From positions 1-38,761 of the forward strand of contig PLWX01000322.1 of assembly GCA_003151155.1 (NCBI GenBank): a stretch of DNA of 38,761 nucleotides. Direction: 5' to 3'. The stretch is from Acidobacteriaceae bacterium (GTDB taxonomy: Bacteria > Acidobacteriota > Terriglobia > Terriglobales > Acidobacteriaceae). Below are positions 31,843-38,761 of this stretch, piece after piece (the first letter of the stretch is position 1; each line of letters begins with the position of its first letter). A program made the position numbers and the translations under genes. A model generated the notes under the pieces. The model worked only from the letters and a program-made list of their open reading frames with translations, was not told where the DNA came from and did not search any database.

Positions 31843-33066
31843 ATGGCAACGACAGGAGCTAGTAAGAAGGATTTTGTTCCGCGATTAATTTTCTGGGAAG
31901 TGACGAACGGCTGCAACTTGCGGTGCGTACATTGCCGCGCTACGGCAACCGAACTTTCGTCACCCAACGATCTTTCCACCCCACGTGCTCTCGACATCAT
32001 TTCGCAGATTGCGGATTTCTGCAGTCCGATCCTGGTACTCAGCGGCGGCGAACCGCTCTACCGGCCTGACATTTTTCAGCTGGCACGTTTTGCGACCGAA
32101 AAAGGCATCCGCGTAGCCCTGGGTACGAATGGCACGCTGGTGACGAGGGAAGTCGCACGCAAGATTGTGGACAGCGGAGTGCGTCGCGTGTCGATCAGCC
32201 TGGATGGAGCGGACGCAGCGACGCACGATGCGTTCCGCGGAATTCCCGGAGCATTCGAAGCCGCGATCTACGGGTTGCGCAACCTCAAAGAGCTTGGGAT
32301 GTCGGTGCAGATCAACATGACGATCGCGCGGCACAATTCGAAGCAACTGCCTGGCGTCCTCGACCTGGCGCGCGAGATTGGCGCCGATGCGCTGCACACC
32401 TTCCTTCTGGTTCCGGTGGGCTGCGGAGTAGATATCGCGGAAGACCAGATGGTACCGGCGCAAGAATACGAAGAGATGTTGAACTGGTTCTACGATCGGT
32501 CGCTGGAAGGCGGGATCGAGTTGAAGGCGACATGTGCGCCGCACTATTACCGCGTCGCGCGTCAGCGTCGGGTGGCGGACCGCAAAGCGGCAGGATTGAA
32601 TTCGCGCGGAGCAGAAGGAAGCCCCGCAGCGGTGGGTCCAGTGGACATGATGATGCCGGGAGCGACGGGGGTGATCATTCGTCCGAGCGTCCATCCGGCG
32701 CATGCAGCGAGTTCGCATCCCGGTGGACATCCGGGAGAGATGGCGGCGATGACGAAGGGGTGCCTGGCGGGCACAGGGGTCTGTTTCATTTCGCACGAGG
32801 GCGAGGTATTTCCTTGCGGCTATCTGCCGGCGATCGCAGGCGATCTTCGTAAGCAGACGTTCTCGGATGTGTGGAACCACTCGAAGGTATTTGACGACCT
32901 GCGCGATGACAGCAAACTGGAAGGCAAGTGCGGGTGCTGCGAGTTCCAACATGTGTGCATGGGATGTCGAGCGCGCGCATTCGCCGCGACCGGGAACTAC
33001 ATGGCGGAAGAACCGGTTTGTGTCTACACGCCAAAAGCACTGACGAACATCACGGCGGGAAAGTAA
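31843..33066 (+). CDS. radical SAM/SPASM protein, AhbD/NirJ-type haem maturation family
   Basis: The product is 407 aa. The radical SAM CxxxCxxC motif (CNLRCVHC, about residue 25) is followed by the GGEP block and a SPASM domain with many Cys (KGCLAGTGVCFISHEGEVFPCGYL and the CGCCEFQHVCMGC stretch). The KGCLAGTG-type motif is characteristic of AhbD and NirJ. These decarboxylate propionates during siroheme-dependent haem b or d1 synthesis. Between the radical SAM core and the SPASM part (about 240-302) lies a Met/His/Pro-rich insertion. GGAGAG precedes the ATG. It sits next to a cytochrome cluster and is followed 9 nt later by a YwiC-like gene. AhbD versus NirJ versus another SPASM role cannot be decided here. 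Confidence 0.85.
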   Translation: MATTGASKKDFVPRLIFWEVTNGCNLRCVHCRATATELSSPNDLSTPRALDIISQIADFCSPILVLSGGEPLYRPDIFQLARFATEKGIRVALGTNGTLVTREVARKIVDSGVRRVSISLDGADAATHDAFRGIPGAFEAAIYGLRNLKELGMSVQINMTIARHNSKQLPGVLDLAREIGADALHTFLLVPVGCGVDIAEDQMVPAQEYEEMLNWFYDRSLEGGIELKATCAPHYYRVARQRRVADRKAAGLNSRGAEGSPAAVGPVDMMMPGATGVIIRPSVHPAHAASSHPGGHPGEMAAMTKGCLAGTGVCFISHEGEVFPCGYLPAIAGDLRKQTFSDVWNHSKVFDDLRDDSKLEGKCGCCEFQHVCMGCRARAFAATGNYMAEEPVCVYTPKALTNITAGK

Positions 33067-33075
33067 CGGAGATTG

Positions 33076-33951
33076 ATGAGGATCGATAGGGCAGAGATGA
33101 CTTCGACACTTCACATCATCCCGGCAGCCCGCAGGAAGGCGCTGGTGATCCCGCGCGAACACGGCGCCTGGGGCATGCTGCTGGTGCCGCTACTTTCGGG
33201 AGCGGCGGTGGGGTTTCTGCACGGGAGCAATGGCACGGGATTGGCTTTGCTGCTGACGACATCGTTAGCGCTGTTCTGGATGCGAACGCCAGCTGAAAGT
33301 CTGCTCGGCAGCGGCGTGATGCGGGCGCAGTCGGTAGCGGAACGTTGGCTGGCGGCGAAATATGCATTGTTCCTAGCCGCGATCTCGGCGGCATCTCTCA
33401 CCGGCCTGCTTTGGGGCGGCAAGAATCTTATGTTGCCGGTCATCGGGGGCGCAGCAGTTGTTGCCTTCGGCTTGCAGTGGCTGGCTCGTTCAATCTCGCG
33501 CAAATACCGCATGGCTTCGCAAATGATCGGAGCCGCAGGCTTGAGTGCGTCTGCAGCAGCAGCGTACTACGTCGTAACAGGACGCTTCGATGCAACCGCT
33601 GGTGCGTTGTGGCTGGCGAGTTGGATCTTTGCCGGCGACCAGATTCATTACGTGCAACTCACGCTGCATCACTCGAAGGTGAAGGGCGCCGCTGAGCGGT
33701 TCTATCGTGGGATGGGATTTTTCTTCGGCCAGGTGGTGATGTTCGCCGTAGTTTTTGGCGCCTGCTCGGTAGGTGTACTTCCTAAGTTTGTGTTGTTCGC
33801 GTTTGCGCCAGTCTTCGTTCGCGGATTGATTTTCTTTTTCAAAAAGCCGGCACCGCTTGCCTTCGTGCGGCTAGGAATTTCGGAACTGATGCATTCAGTT
33901 TCGTTCGGGCTCCTGTTGTTTGTCTCATTCGCATGGAAAGGGTGGGCTTAA
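33076..33951 (+). CDS. YwiC-like membrane protein
   Basis: The product is 291 aa with about eight membrane helices. Near the N-terminus it has the family signature PREHGAWGMLLVPLLSG. YwiC-like proteins have no proven function; B. subtilis ywiC lies beside fnr and the nitrate reductase genes. The gene starts 9 nt after the radical SAM stop, so the two are cotranscribed. ATG 33076 (CGGAG 4 nt upstream) and ATG 33097 (AGGG 5 nt upstream) are both possible starts; the 7 residues between them do not affect the call. Confidence 0.88.
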   Translation: MRIDRAEMTSTLHIIPAARRKALVIPREHGAWGMLLVPLLSGAAVGFLHGSNGTGLALLLTTSLALFWMRTPAESLLGSGVMRAQSVAERWLAAKYALFLAAISAASLTGLLWGGKNLMLPVIGGAAVVAFGLQWLARSISRKYRMASQMIGAAGLSASAAAAYYVVTGRFDATAGALWLASWIFAGDQIHYVQLTLHHSKVKGAAERFYRGMGFFFGQVVMFAVVFGACSVGVLPKFVLFAFAPVFVRGLIFFFKKPAPLAFVRLGISELMHSVSFGLLLFVSFAWKGWA

Positions 33952-33993
33952 GGAAGCCATCCTTGCTCCCAATTTGTTCAGCACTCCACGCTT

Positions 33994-34025
33994 GGGCATC
34001 GGAACTCCGATGCCCGATTTCTTTA
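33994..34025 (+). terminator. terminator between ywiC-like and Rieske genes
   Basis: A perfect 10-bp inverted repeat (GGGCATCGGA 33994-34003, TCCGATGCCC 34006-34015) is followed by GATTTCTTT. The two flanking genes converge here and both may use it. Confidence 0.75.
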
Positions 34026-35114
34026 AAGGCCCATCGCTTTCGCGTACAGACGGTGGAAGTGGTGCAGGCCCTTCTCCTGTTTGGCGCTGTAGCGGCCGCG
34101 ATCATACGACTGCGATTTCAGGTTCTTATGTACGACCTCGCAGATGTGGCCGTCTTCGATCTGGATCTCATCGCTGAACTTCATCGTCTGTTCGGCAGTA
34201 CCGATGCGGTCGGTGGGGAAGTACCACTCGAAAATCGCGACGCAGGTTTCGGGTCCGGTGGGCAGAACGATGTTGAGCGAGACGTTGTCGGGATAGCAAT
34301 TCAGCATCCAGTTGGGGAAGATCCAGAAATATTCGGCGGCCATATCACCGTCGGACTGCTTGTAATGGCGCTGCACCGTAGCTTCGTTTTCGGGGCCGCG
34401 AATGGGACTGGCCTGAAGTGCGTGCTTCTCGAAGAGCGTGGTGACGTAGGCGCTGTAGTCGAGTTCGCGATTCAGGCTGGGATGCACACTGGGGAGGTGG
34501 TAGCCCTCGAGATAGTTGTCGATGTACACCTTCCAGTTACACCGCATGTGGTAATCGCGACGTCCGGCGAGCCGCATTTCGCCGAACTTGTACTTCGCGG
34601 CTTGCGCGGGAAGTTCACGGAGTGAAGTGAGAAGCGGCTCGGCGTCGGGATCGAGATTGACGAAGACCTGGCCTTCCCACTCCTCAACATTGACCGGGCG
34701 AAGGCGGAAGTCCTCGGCGCAGAAGTTGGCGGTGCCGTCCATCTCGGGAGCGTTGAGCAGACGACCATCGAGACCGTAGGTCCAACCGTGATAGCCACAG
34801 CGAAATACCTTACGTGATCCGCAACCTTCAGCGGGCGGTCCGGCGCGATGACGGCAGACATTGTAGTAGCCACGCAATTTCTTTTCCGTGTCGCGGGTAA
34901 TGAGCAGGGGTTCACCGCAGAGATCGAGAGTGAAGAAATCGCCGGGATTCGCGACCTGTTCGTGCCGGCCGACAATCTGCCAGGTGCGCCCAAAAATATG
35001 ATGCTTCTCCTCGGCGAGGAGAGAGGGATCGACGTAGTAGTTGGACGGCAGCGTGAACGCACGTTCCAAATCGGCGATCAAAGGCTCTGGAATTCTGTTG
35101 ACGGTGTGTGCCAT
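34023..35114 (-). CDS. Rieske ring-hydroxylating oxygenase alpha subunit-like protein
   Basis: The product is 363 aa. The Rieske 2Fe-2S motif is intact: CRHRAG and CGYHGWTYG, about residues 87 to 110. The C-terminal catalytic domain has the mononuclear iron site (WKVYIDNYLEGYHLPSVHP). The length and this spacing resemble choline/carnitine/betaine-type monooxygenases as much as aromatic dioxygenases. No beta subunit, ferredoxin or reductase gene is adjacent, so its electron donor must be elsewhere. It diverges from an APC permease with only 24 nt between start codons, which suggests that the permease imports its substrate or a related amine. Confidence 0.88.
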   Translation of the reverse strand: MAHTVNRIPEPLIADLERAFTLPSNYYVDPSLLAEEKHHIFGRTWQIVGRHEQVANPGDFFTLDLCGEPLLITRDTEKKLRGYYNVCRHRAGPPAEGCGSRKVFRCGYHGWTYGLDGRLLNAPEMDGTANFCAEDFRLRPVNVEEWEGQVFVNLDPDAEPLLTSLRELPAQAAKYKFGEMRLAGRRDYHMRCNWKVYIDNYLEGYHLPSVHPSLNRELDYSAYVTTLFEKHALQASPIRGPENEATVQRHYKQSDGDMAAEYFWIFPNWMLNCYPDNVSLNIVLPTGPETCVAIFEWYFPTDRIGTAEQTMKFSDEIQIEDGHICEVVHKNLKSQSYDRGRYSAKQEKGLHHFHRLYAKAMGL

Positions 35115-35138
35115 GGTTCAATACCTTGCAACAACCGC

Positions 35139-36578
35139 ATGGATTATACCGAAGCCTCCGCGCTATCGAAGGCCGCTGATGTGAGCGTCACCCCTCCTGT
35201 TTCCGAAAAGCCCACACTGGTGCGTGGGATGTCGTTGACCGATGCCGTGCTGTTGCTGGTCGGCGGCACGATTGGATCGGGCCTGTTTCTTACTTCCAGC
35301 GATGTAGCGACCTCGACTCATACTCCTTTGCTCTTCATGCTGGCGTGGGTGGTGGGAGGAATCGTCGCGATCCTCGGATGCTACTCGGTGGCGGAACTCG
35401 GCAGCATGTTTCCACAGGCTGGCGGACAGTACGTGTATCTGCGCGAGGCCTATGGGGAATTTGTTGCGTTCTTGTATGGGTGGATGATTTTTTCTGTCAA
35501 CGTAACGGGAAGCATTGCGGCCATAGCCGCGGGTTTTGCAGCGTATGCGGGAGCGGTGATCCCGCCGCTGAATTCAACGCGCCACCTCTTTTCGGTTGGC
35601 TCGGTGTCCTTCAATATGGGGCACCTCGTGTCGATGGGAGCGATCGTCTTTCTCACGTGGATCAATGTAGTCGGCCTGCGGCCCGCCGTGATTTTGCAAA
35701 ACGTTGCGACTTGGGCAAAGTTCGCTGCGATCGGCGGATTCCTGGTGCTGGGGTTTGCCTTCGGCCATGGCCGATGGGCGAACCTGACAATGCCGATACC
35801 CGGATATGTAAGCCCTCGGGCTCTGATGAGCGGTTTTGGCGTGGCGCTAATTGCGGTGTTCTGGGTATATGACGGGTGGGTTTACATCACGTGGGTGGCG
35901 GGCGAGGTGAAGGACCCGGAAAGGAATGTGCCGCGCTCGTTGATGTATGGCGTGGGCGCGGTGGCGGCGATCATCCTGCTGATCAACCTCCTTTATCTGT
36001 ATGCGATGCCGATGGCGACAATGGCGCAGCAGCCGACGGTTGGCGAATCCGCGGCGAAGATGCTGTTTTTCCCGGCGGCAGGGCGGTGGCTCAGCGCATT
36101 GGTGGCGGTGGCATGTTTCGGAGCGGCGGCGAGTTGCATTCTGAGTGGTGCGCGGGTGTATTACGCGATGGCCGCCGATGGAATCTTCTTCAGGAAGCTG
36201 GCCGAGGTGCATCCGCGATGGCGGACGCCCGCGTTCAGCCTGATCGTGCAGGGAGTGTGGTCGTGCGCGCTGGTGTTGACCGGCCGCTACGATCAACTTT
36301 TTACCTACGTGATGTTCATTAGCGTGATCGCGTACGCGGCAGCCGCTTCGAGCATCTTCGTTCTACGACGGCGGAGGCCGGATATGCCGCGACCTTATAA
36401 ATGCCCGGGATATCCGTGGGTACCGCTGGCGTACTGTGTGATCTGTGGGGCCTGGGCGCTGAACGCGATGTGGTCGAAACCGGGGGAGTCGATCGCGGGA
36501 GTAGGGATCATGCTGCTCGGTGCGCCCGCATACTTCTATTGGCGTCGCGAAAAACGGGAGAGTCGCGCGATTCAATAA
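35139..36578 (+). CDS. APC-family amino acid/amine permease
   Basis: The product is 479 aa with about 12 membrane segments. The APC core MSLTDAVLLLVGGTIGSGLF is at the N-terminus, and AELGSMFPQAGGQYVYLREAYG, the GWxF helix and VAGEVKDPERNVPRSL are typical of the LAT/AAT-like group. The ATG at 35139 has no ribosome binding site. GTG at 35181 (AAGG 9 nt before it) is an alternative start closer to the conserved core. The gene diverges from the Rieske oxygenase, so its promoter must lie within the oxygenase coding region or the 24-nt gap. Amino acid or amine uptake is likely; the substrate is not known. Confidence 0.87.
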   Translation: MDYTEASALSKAADVSVTPPVSEKPTLVRGMSLTDAVLLLVGGTIGSGLFLTSSDVATSTHTPLLFMLAWVVGGIVAILGCYSVAELGSMFPQAGGQYVYLREAYGEFVAFLYGWMIFSVNVTGSIAAIAAGFAAYAGAVIPPLNSTRHLFSVGSVSFNMGHLVSMGAIVFLTWINVVGLRPAVILQNVATWAKFAAIGGFLVLGFAFGHGRWANLTMPIPGYVSPRALMSGFGVALIAVFWVYDGWVYITWVAGEVKDPERNVPRSLMYGVGAVAAIILLINLLYLYAMPMATMAQQPTVGESAAKMLFFPAAGRWLSALVAVACFGAAASCILSGARVYYAMAADGIFFRKLAEVHPRWRTPAFSLIVQGVWSCALVLTGRYDQLFTYVMFISVIAYAAAASSIFVLRRRRPDMPRPYKCPGYPWVPLAYCVICGAWALNAMWSKPGESIAGVGIMLLGAPAYFYWRREKRESRAIQ

Positions 36579-36619
36579 TCGCGAATCCGATTGCACTGCT
36601 AACGGGCATGAACCACAGC

Positions 36620-36672
36620 GTTACAAAACTTCACACGACAAGCGAAACTTTTGCGAGAAGCTGGGTTGTAAC
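36620..36672 (+). other. putative structured leader
   Basis: GTTACAA (36620-36626) and TTGTAAC (36666-36672) are perfectly complementary and enclose 39 nt. It lies about 107 nt before the lipoprotein start, in a 200-nt intergenic stretch. No known riboswitch class is recognised, so it may be chance. Confidence 0.25.
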
Positions 36673-36778
36673 TGATGGATAGGTATTTCTGCCTTGCGTT
36701 GCCATGACGTTTGGTAATGAATCAGGTCCGTGCGGGTGCGTTCGACGGCCCGGTTTGCATCCGCCGAAGGAGTCTCTC

Positions 36779-38275
36779 TTGAAGAAGAAGTTTGCTCTAT
36801 TTGCGGCAGTCGTTGCTCTGGCTTTCCTGGTTGCCTGCGGCGGGGGCGGTCCGGCGAATCCTGGAACCGGCGCGTCAGGATTTACGAATGGCACGTTCAA
36901 GGGTAGCTATGTGTTCACCATGAACGGTGAGTGCGTTTCGTGCTCTACGGTCGCCCCGATGCACTCGGTGGGAGTGATGGTCGCCGATGGAAATGGCAAC
37001 ATCACGAGCGGTTCATGGGACGTCAACATCGGCGGTGCAGACCAGACTACGTCGATCACGGGAACCTACTCGGTGACCACTGACGGGAAAGCGTCGGTGA
37101 CGCTGAATGAGACGGGCCTTGGAGCAACGGATAGTTTCGTGCTGATGCTCAACGGGACAGGCGGTGGTTACATTGTCAGTGCCGACAGCACGTGGGCGCT
37201 CTCGGGGGTGGTGGAATTGCGTGCGGCGGTGCCGACGACGACTCCGACCGGAAAGTACGTGTTCCGAGCCTCAGGACTGGATTCCTCGAATAACGCGCAA
37301 GGGATTGTTGGCGAGATGGACCTGAATGCAGGAACCTTGGTTGCAGACATGAATAACAACGGAACGATCACCTCGGTGGGGACAGCGACGGTGGCCTCGA
37401 GTTCCTACGACAGCACGATGGGACGCGGAGTGTTGACGGTGACGTCGACGAGTTCGCTGCCGTCGATGAGCTTTGCGTATTACGTGGTGGATGCCGGGAT
37501 CATGGAGATCGTGTCGGCCGATCCGAGCAATGGGATGCAAGGGCGGGTGGAACCGACCGGAGGAGTAGTGGCTTCCGGCAACGTGCTGCTGGGGTCGTTT
37601 GCATTTATGGCCAGCGGATACCCGGTGACCGGAAATATTCAAGTGAATGAGGCCGGGATATTAACGGGGGACGGCGCGGGGAATATCACCTCCGGCAGCC
37701 TCGATACGATCTTTGATACTTCCAATATATTGGGCGCAGCTTTGACGGGTACCGGTTCGGTATCGACTGCCGGAGGCGTAACACGGGATGTGCTGACGCT
37801 GGCGGCGGCGGGCTCGACGATCTCCATGACGCAGGCAAATGTCTGGTTGTCGAGCGCGGGTCGGGGCTTCTTCCTGACGACAACGAGTGATCGGGCAGAG
37901 ACGGGAACGGTCAATCTGCAGACCGGTGCTCCATTCACGGATGGCGGAACGTTCGACTTCTACGTGAGCGGATGGGTGATAGGGACAGGCGTGCAAGGAT
38001 TGAATTCGGCGTCGCTGTTCAAGAACTCGAGTGGCACGGTGTCCGGCTATTCGCAAGAACTGAATATCGGGGGAACGCCAGGATTTGGGACGGGCACGGG
38101 TACGCTTTCCTTTGACAGTACGGGGACGATCGGGAGCTTAACCCTGAATAACTCGCCTTTGGGAGGCGCATCGACGTATCGCATCTACCAGTATTCTTCG
38201 GCGAACGGGTTCATCATGGAGACAGATGGTGGAATCATCGCTGCGGGTGAGATGTCGGCACAGACGGCCCAATAG
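36779..38275 (+). CDS. repeat lipoprotein of four about 110-residue units
   Basis: The product is 498 aa from a TTG start (AAGGAG 6 nt upstream). It has a lipoprotein signal ending FLVAC (Cys20), then a Gly-rich linker. About four imperfect repeats of roughly 110 residues follow, each beginning with a GSYVFTMNG / GKYVFRASG / GSFAFMASG / GTFDFYVSG strand and carrying a DGNGNITSGS-type turn. The protein is rich in Gly, Ser, Thr and Asn with almost no Cys, the look of a beta-solenoid or beta-sandwich surface protein. Acidobacteria encode many such proteins. The partner or ligand is unknown. It has a strong terminator downstream. Confidence 0.82.
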   Translation: MKKKFALFAAVVALAFLVACGGGGPANPGTGASGFTNGTFKGSYVFTMNGECVSCSTVAPMHSVGVMVADGNGNITSGSWDVNIGGADQTTSITGTYSVTTDGKASVTLNETGLGATDSFVLMLNGTGGGYIVSADSTWALSGVVELRAAVPTTTPTGKYVFRASGLDSSNNAQGIVGEMDLNAGTLVADMNNNGTITSVGTATVASSSYDSTMGRGVLTVTSTSSLPSMSFAYYVVDAGIMEIVSADPSNGMQGRVEPTGGVVASGNVLLGSFAFMASGYPVTGNIQVNEAGILTGDGAGNITSGSLDTIFDTSNILGAALTGTGSVSTAGGVTRDVLTLAAAGSTISMTQANVWLSSAGRGFFLTTTSDRAETGTVNLQTGAPFTDGGTFDFYVSGWVIGTGVQGLNSASLFKNSSGTVSGYSQELNIGGTPGFGTGTGTLSFDSTGTIGSLTLNNSPLGGASTYRIYQYSSANGFIMETDGGIIAAGEMSAQTAQ

Positions 38276-38292
38276 CTATCTGAAGCGAAAAA

Positions 38293-38320
38293 AAAGGGCG
38301 GATAGTATCCGCCCTTTCTT
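38293..38320. terminator. bidirectional terminator
   Basis: GGGCGGAT-AGT-ATCCGCCC (38296-38314), flanked by AAA and TTT that extend the stem, followed by CTTGTTG on the plus strand and a long T-run on the minus strand (A8 at 38288-38295). It ends both the lipoprotein gene and the convergent small exported-protein gene. Confidence 0.88.
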
Positions 38321-38346
38321 GTTGTTGAAGAATAAGCGCGAGCGGC

Positions 38347-38727
38347 CTATTGAAGGACGTGCTTGGCTTCCTCGCCTTTGAATGTGATCTCGATCAACAC
38401 ATTCTGGTTCTTCGCATTCAGGGAGTAGCGTTGCTCGGTGCGGGGAGCCTTTGCAGCGAGAGGGACCAGACTGCATTTAACCTTGACTTCGATGGCCTTG
38501 GATTTACTGACGTCCGACTGGCGGAAGATCATGTAGTGATCGTCGCCTTGCATTTGATGGAGGACGCTGTAAGTTCCGGCGGGAAGCTCGGTGGTTCCGA
38601 GGACCATGGGCTGATTAAACGTAATGCTCTGGTGCTCTGCGATCTTCGGCATCGTGCCCGCAAAGGCGAAGCTGGCAAGAATGAATACAGACAAGAGCGA
38701 CACCGTGATCAGTAATGATTTCTTCAT
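38347..38727 (-). CDS. small exported protein, unknown function
   Basis: The product is 126 aa with a classical signal peptide (residues 1-23, ending SFAFAG). The mature domain has a GTTELPAGTYSV strand and turn motif seen in several acidobacterial exported proteins, probably a small beta-sandwich. It has one Cys. GGAG stands about 8 nt before the ATG. The gene is convergent with the repeat lipoprotein and shares its terminator. Family and function are not assigned. Confidence 0.75.
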   Translation of the reverse strand: MKKSLLITVSLLSVFILASFAFAGTMPKIAEHQSITFNQPMVLGTTELPAGTYSVLHQMQGDDHYMIFRQSDVSKSKAIEVKVKCSLVPLAAKAPRTEQRYSLNAKNQNVLIEITFKGEEAKHVLQ

Positions 38728-38761
38728 GTTAGGTATCTCCGAGTTTGGGTCCTCGATTGCA

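Noticed and set aside
36566-36583. CGCGATT-CAAT-AATCGCG hairpin over the APC permease stop codon as terminator
   Set aside because: The stem is only 7 bp and no T-tract follows.

Overview
The window looks like a chromosomal segment of a free-living, GC-rich Gram-negative bacterium, most likely an Acidobacteriota (Terriglobia / Koribacter-like). This rests on gene content: two membrane-anchored Ser/Thr kinases with TPR or TolB-type sensor parts, a FHA-GAF-PP2C phosphatase, a Gly/Ser/Thr-rich repeat lipoprotein, multihaem cytochromes, a ring-hydroxylating oxygenase and frequent GTG/TTG starts. The taxon is inferred from this style of content, not from a marker gene. I saw no rRNA, tRNA, CRISPR array, transposase or phage gene.

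Region 1 (1-3000): a silk-like low-complexity secreted protein with a clear terminator, a small zinc-ribbon protein, palindromic repeat hairpins and an MFS carboxylate transporter. Region 2 (3000-15110): a lactate/pyruvate module consisting of an outer-membrane porin, CstA-type pyruvate transporter, LldP lactate permease, a FAD/Fe-S D-lactate dehydrogenase and LutA-LutB-LutC (L-lactate oxidation). The last four genes are tightly packed and overlap. A 22-bp palindrome occurs twice, once upstream of the MFS gene and once upstream of lldP, and CRP/FNR-type boxes lie in front of the porin and lldP.

Region 3 (15113-19336): a minus-strand ArsR / SRPBCC / membrane-protein operon, the FHA-GAF-PP2C protein, and two tandem secreted paralogues of unknown function. 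Region 4 (19340-26377): a Ser/Thr kinase with TPRs, a serine beta-lactamase-like hydrolase and a second Ser/Thr kinase with TolB/PD40 repeats, all on the minus strand, with intergenic repeats.

Region 5 (26378-33951): a respiratory cluster of a small cytochrome c, an 11-haem cytochrome fused to a membrane b-type domain (CbcL-like layout), a 7-haem NapC/NirT cytochrome (ImcH-like layout), a DUF4184 protein, an AhbD/NirJ-type radical SAM protein and a YwiC-like membrane protein. CRP/FNR-type boxes precede both plus-strand units. Region 6 (33994-38761): divergent Rieske oxygenase and APC permease, a four-repeat lipoprotein and a small exported protein.

The parts fit one another physiologically. 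Lactate and pyruvate enter and are oxidised by flavin/Fe-S enzymes that feed the quinone or cytochrome pool, the multihaem membrane cytochromes could take electrons from quinol, and a shared CRP/FNR-family regulator (not encoded here) may co-ordinate the two. That link is inference.
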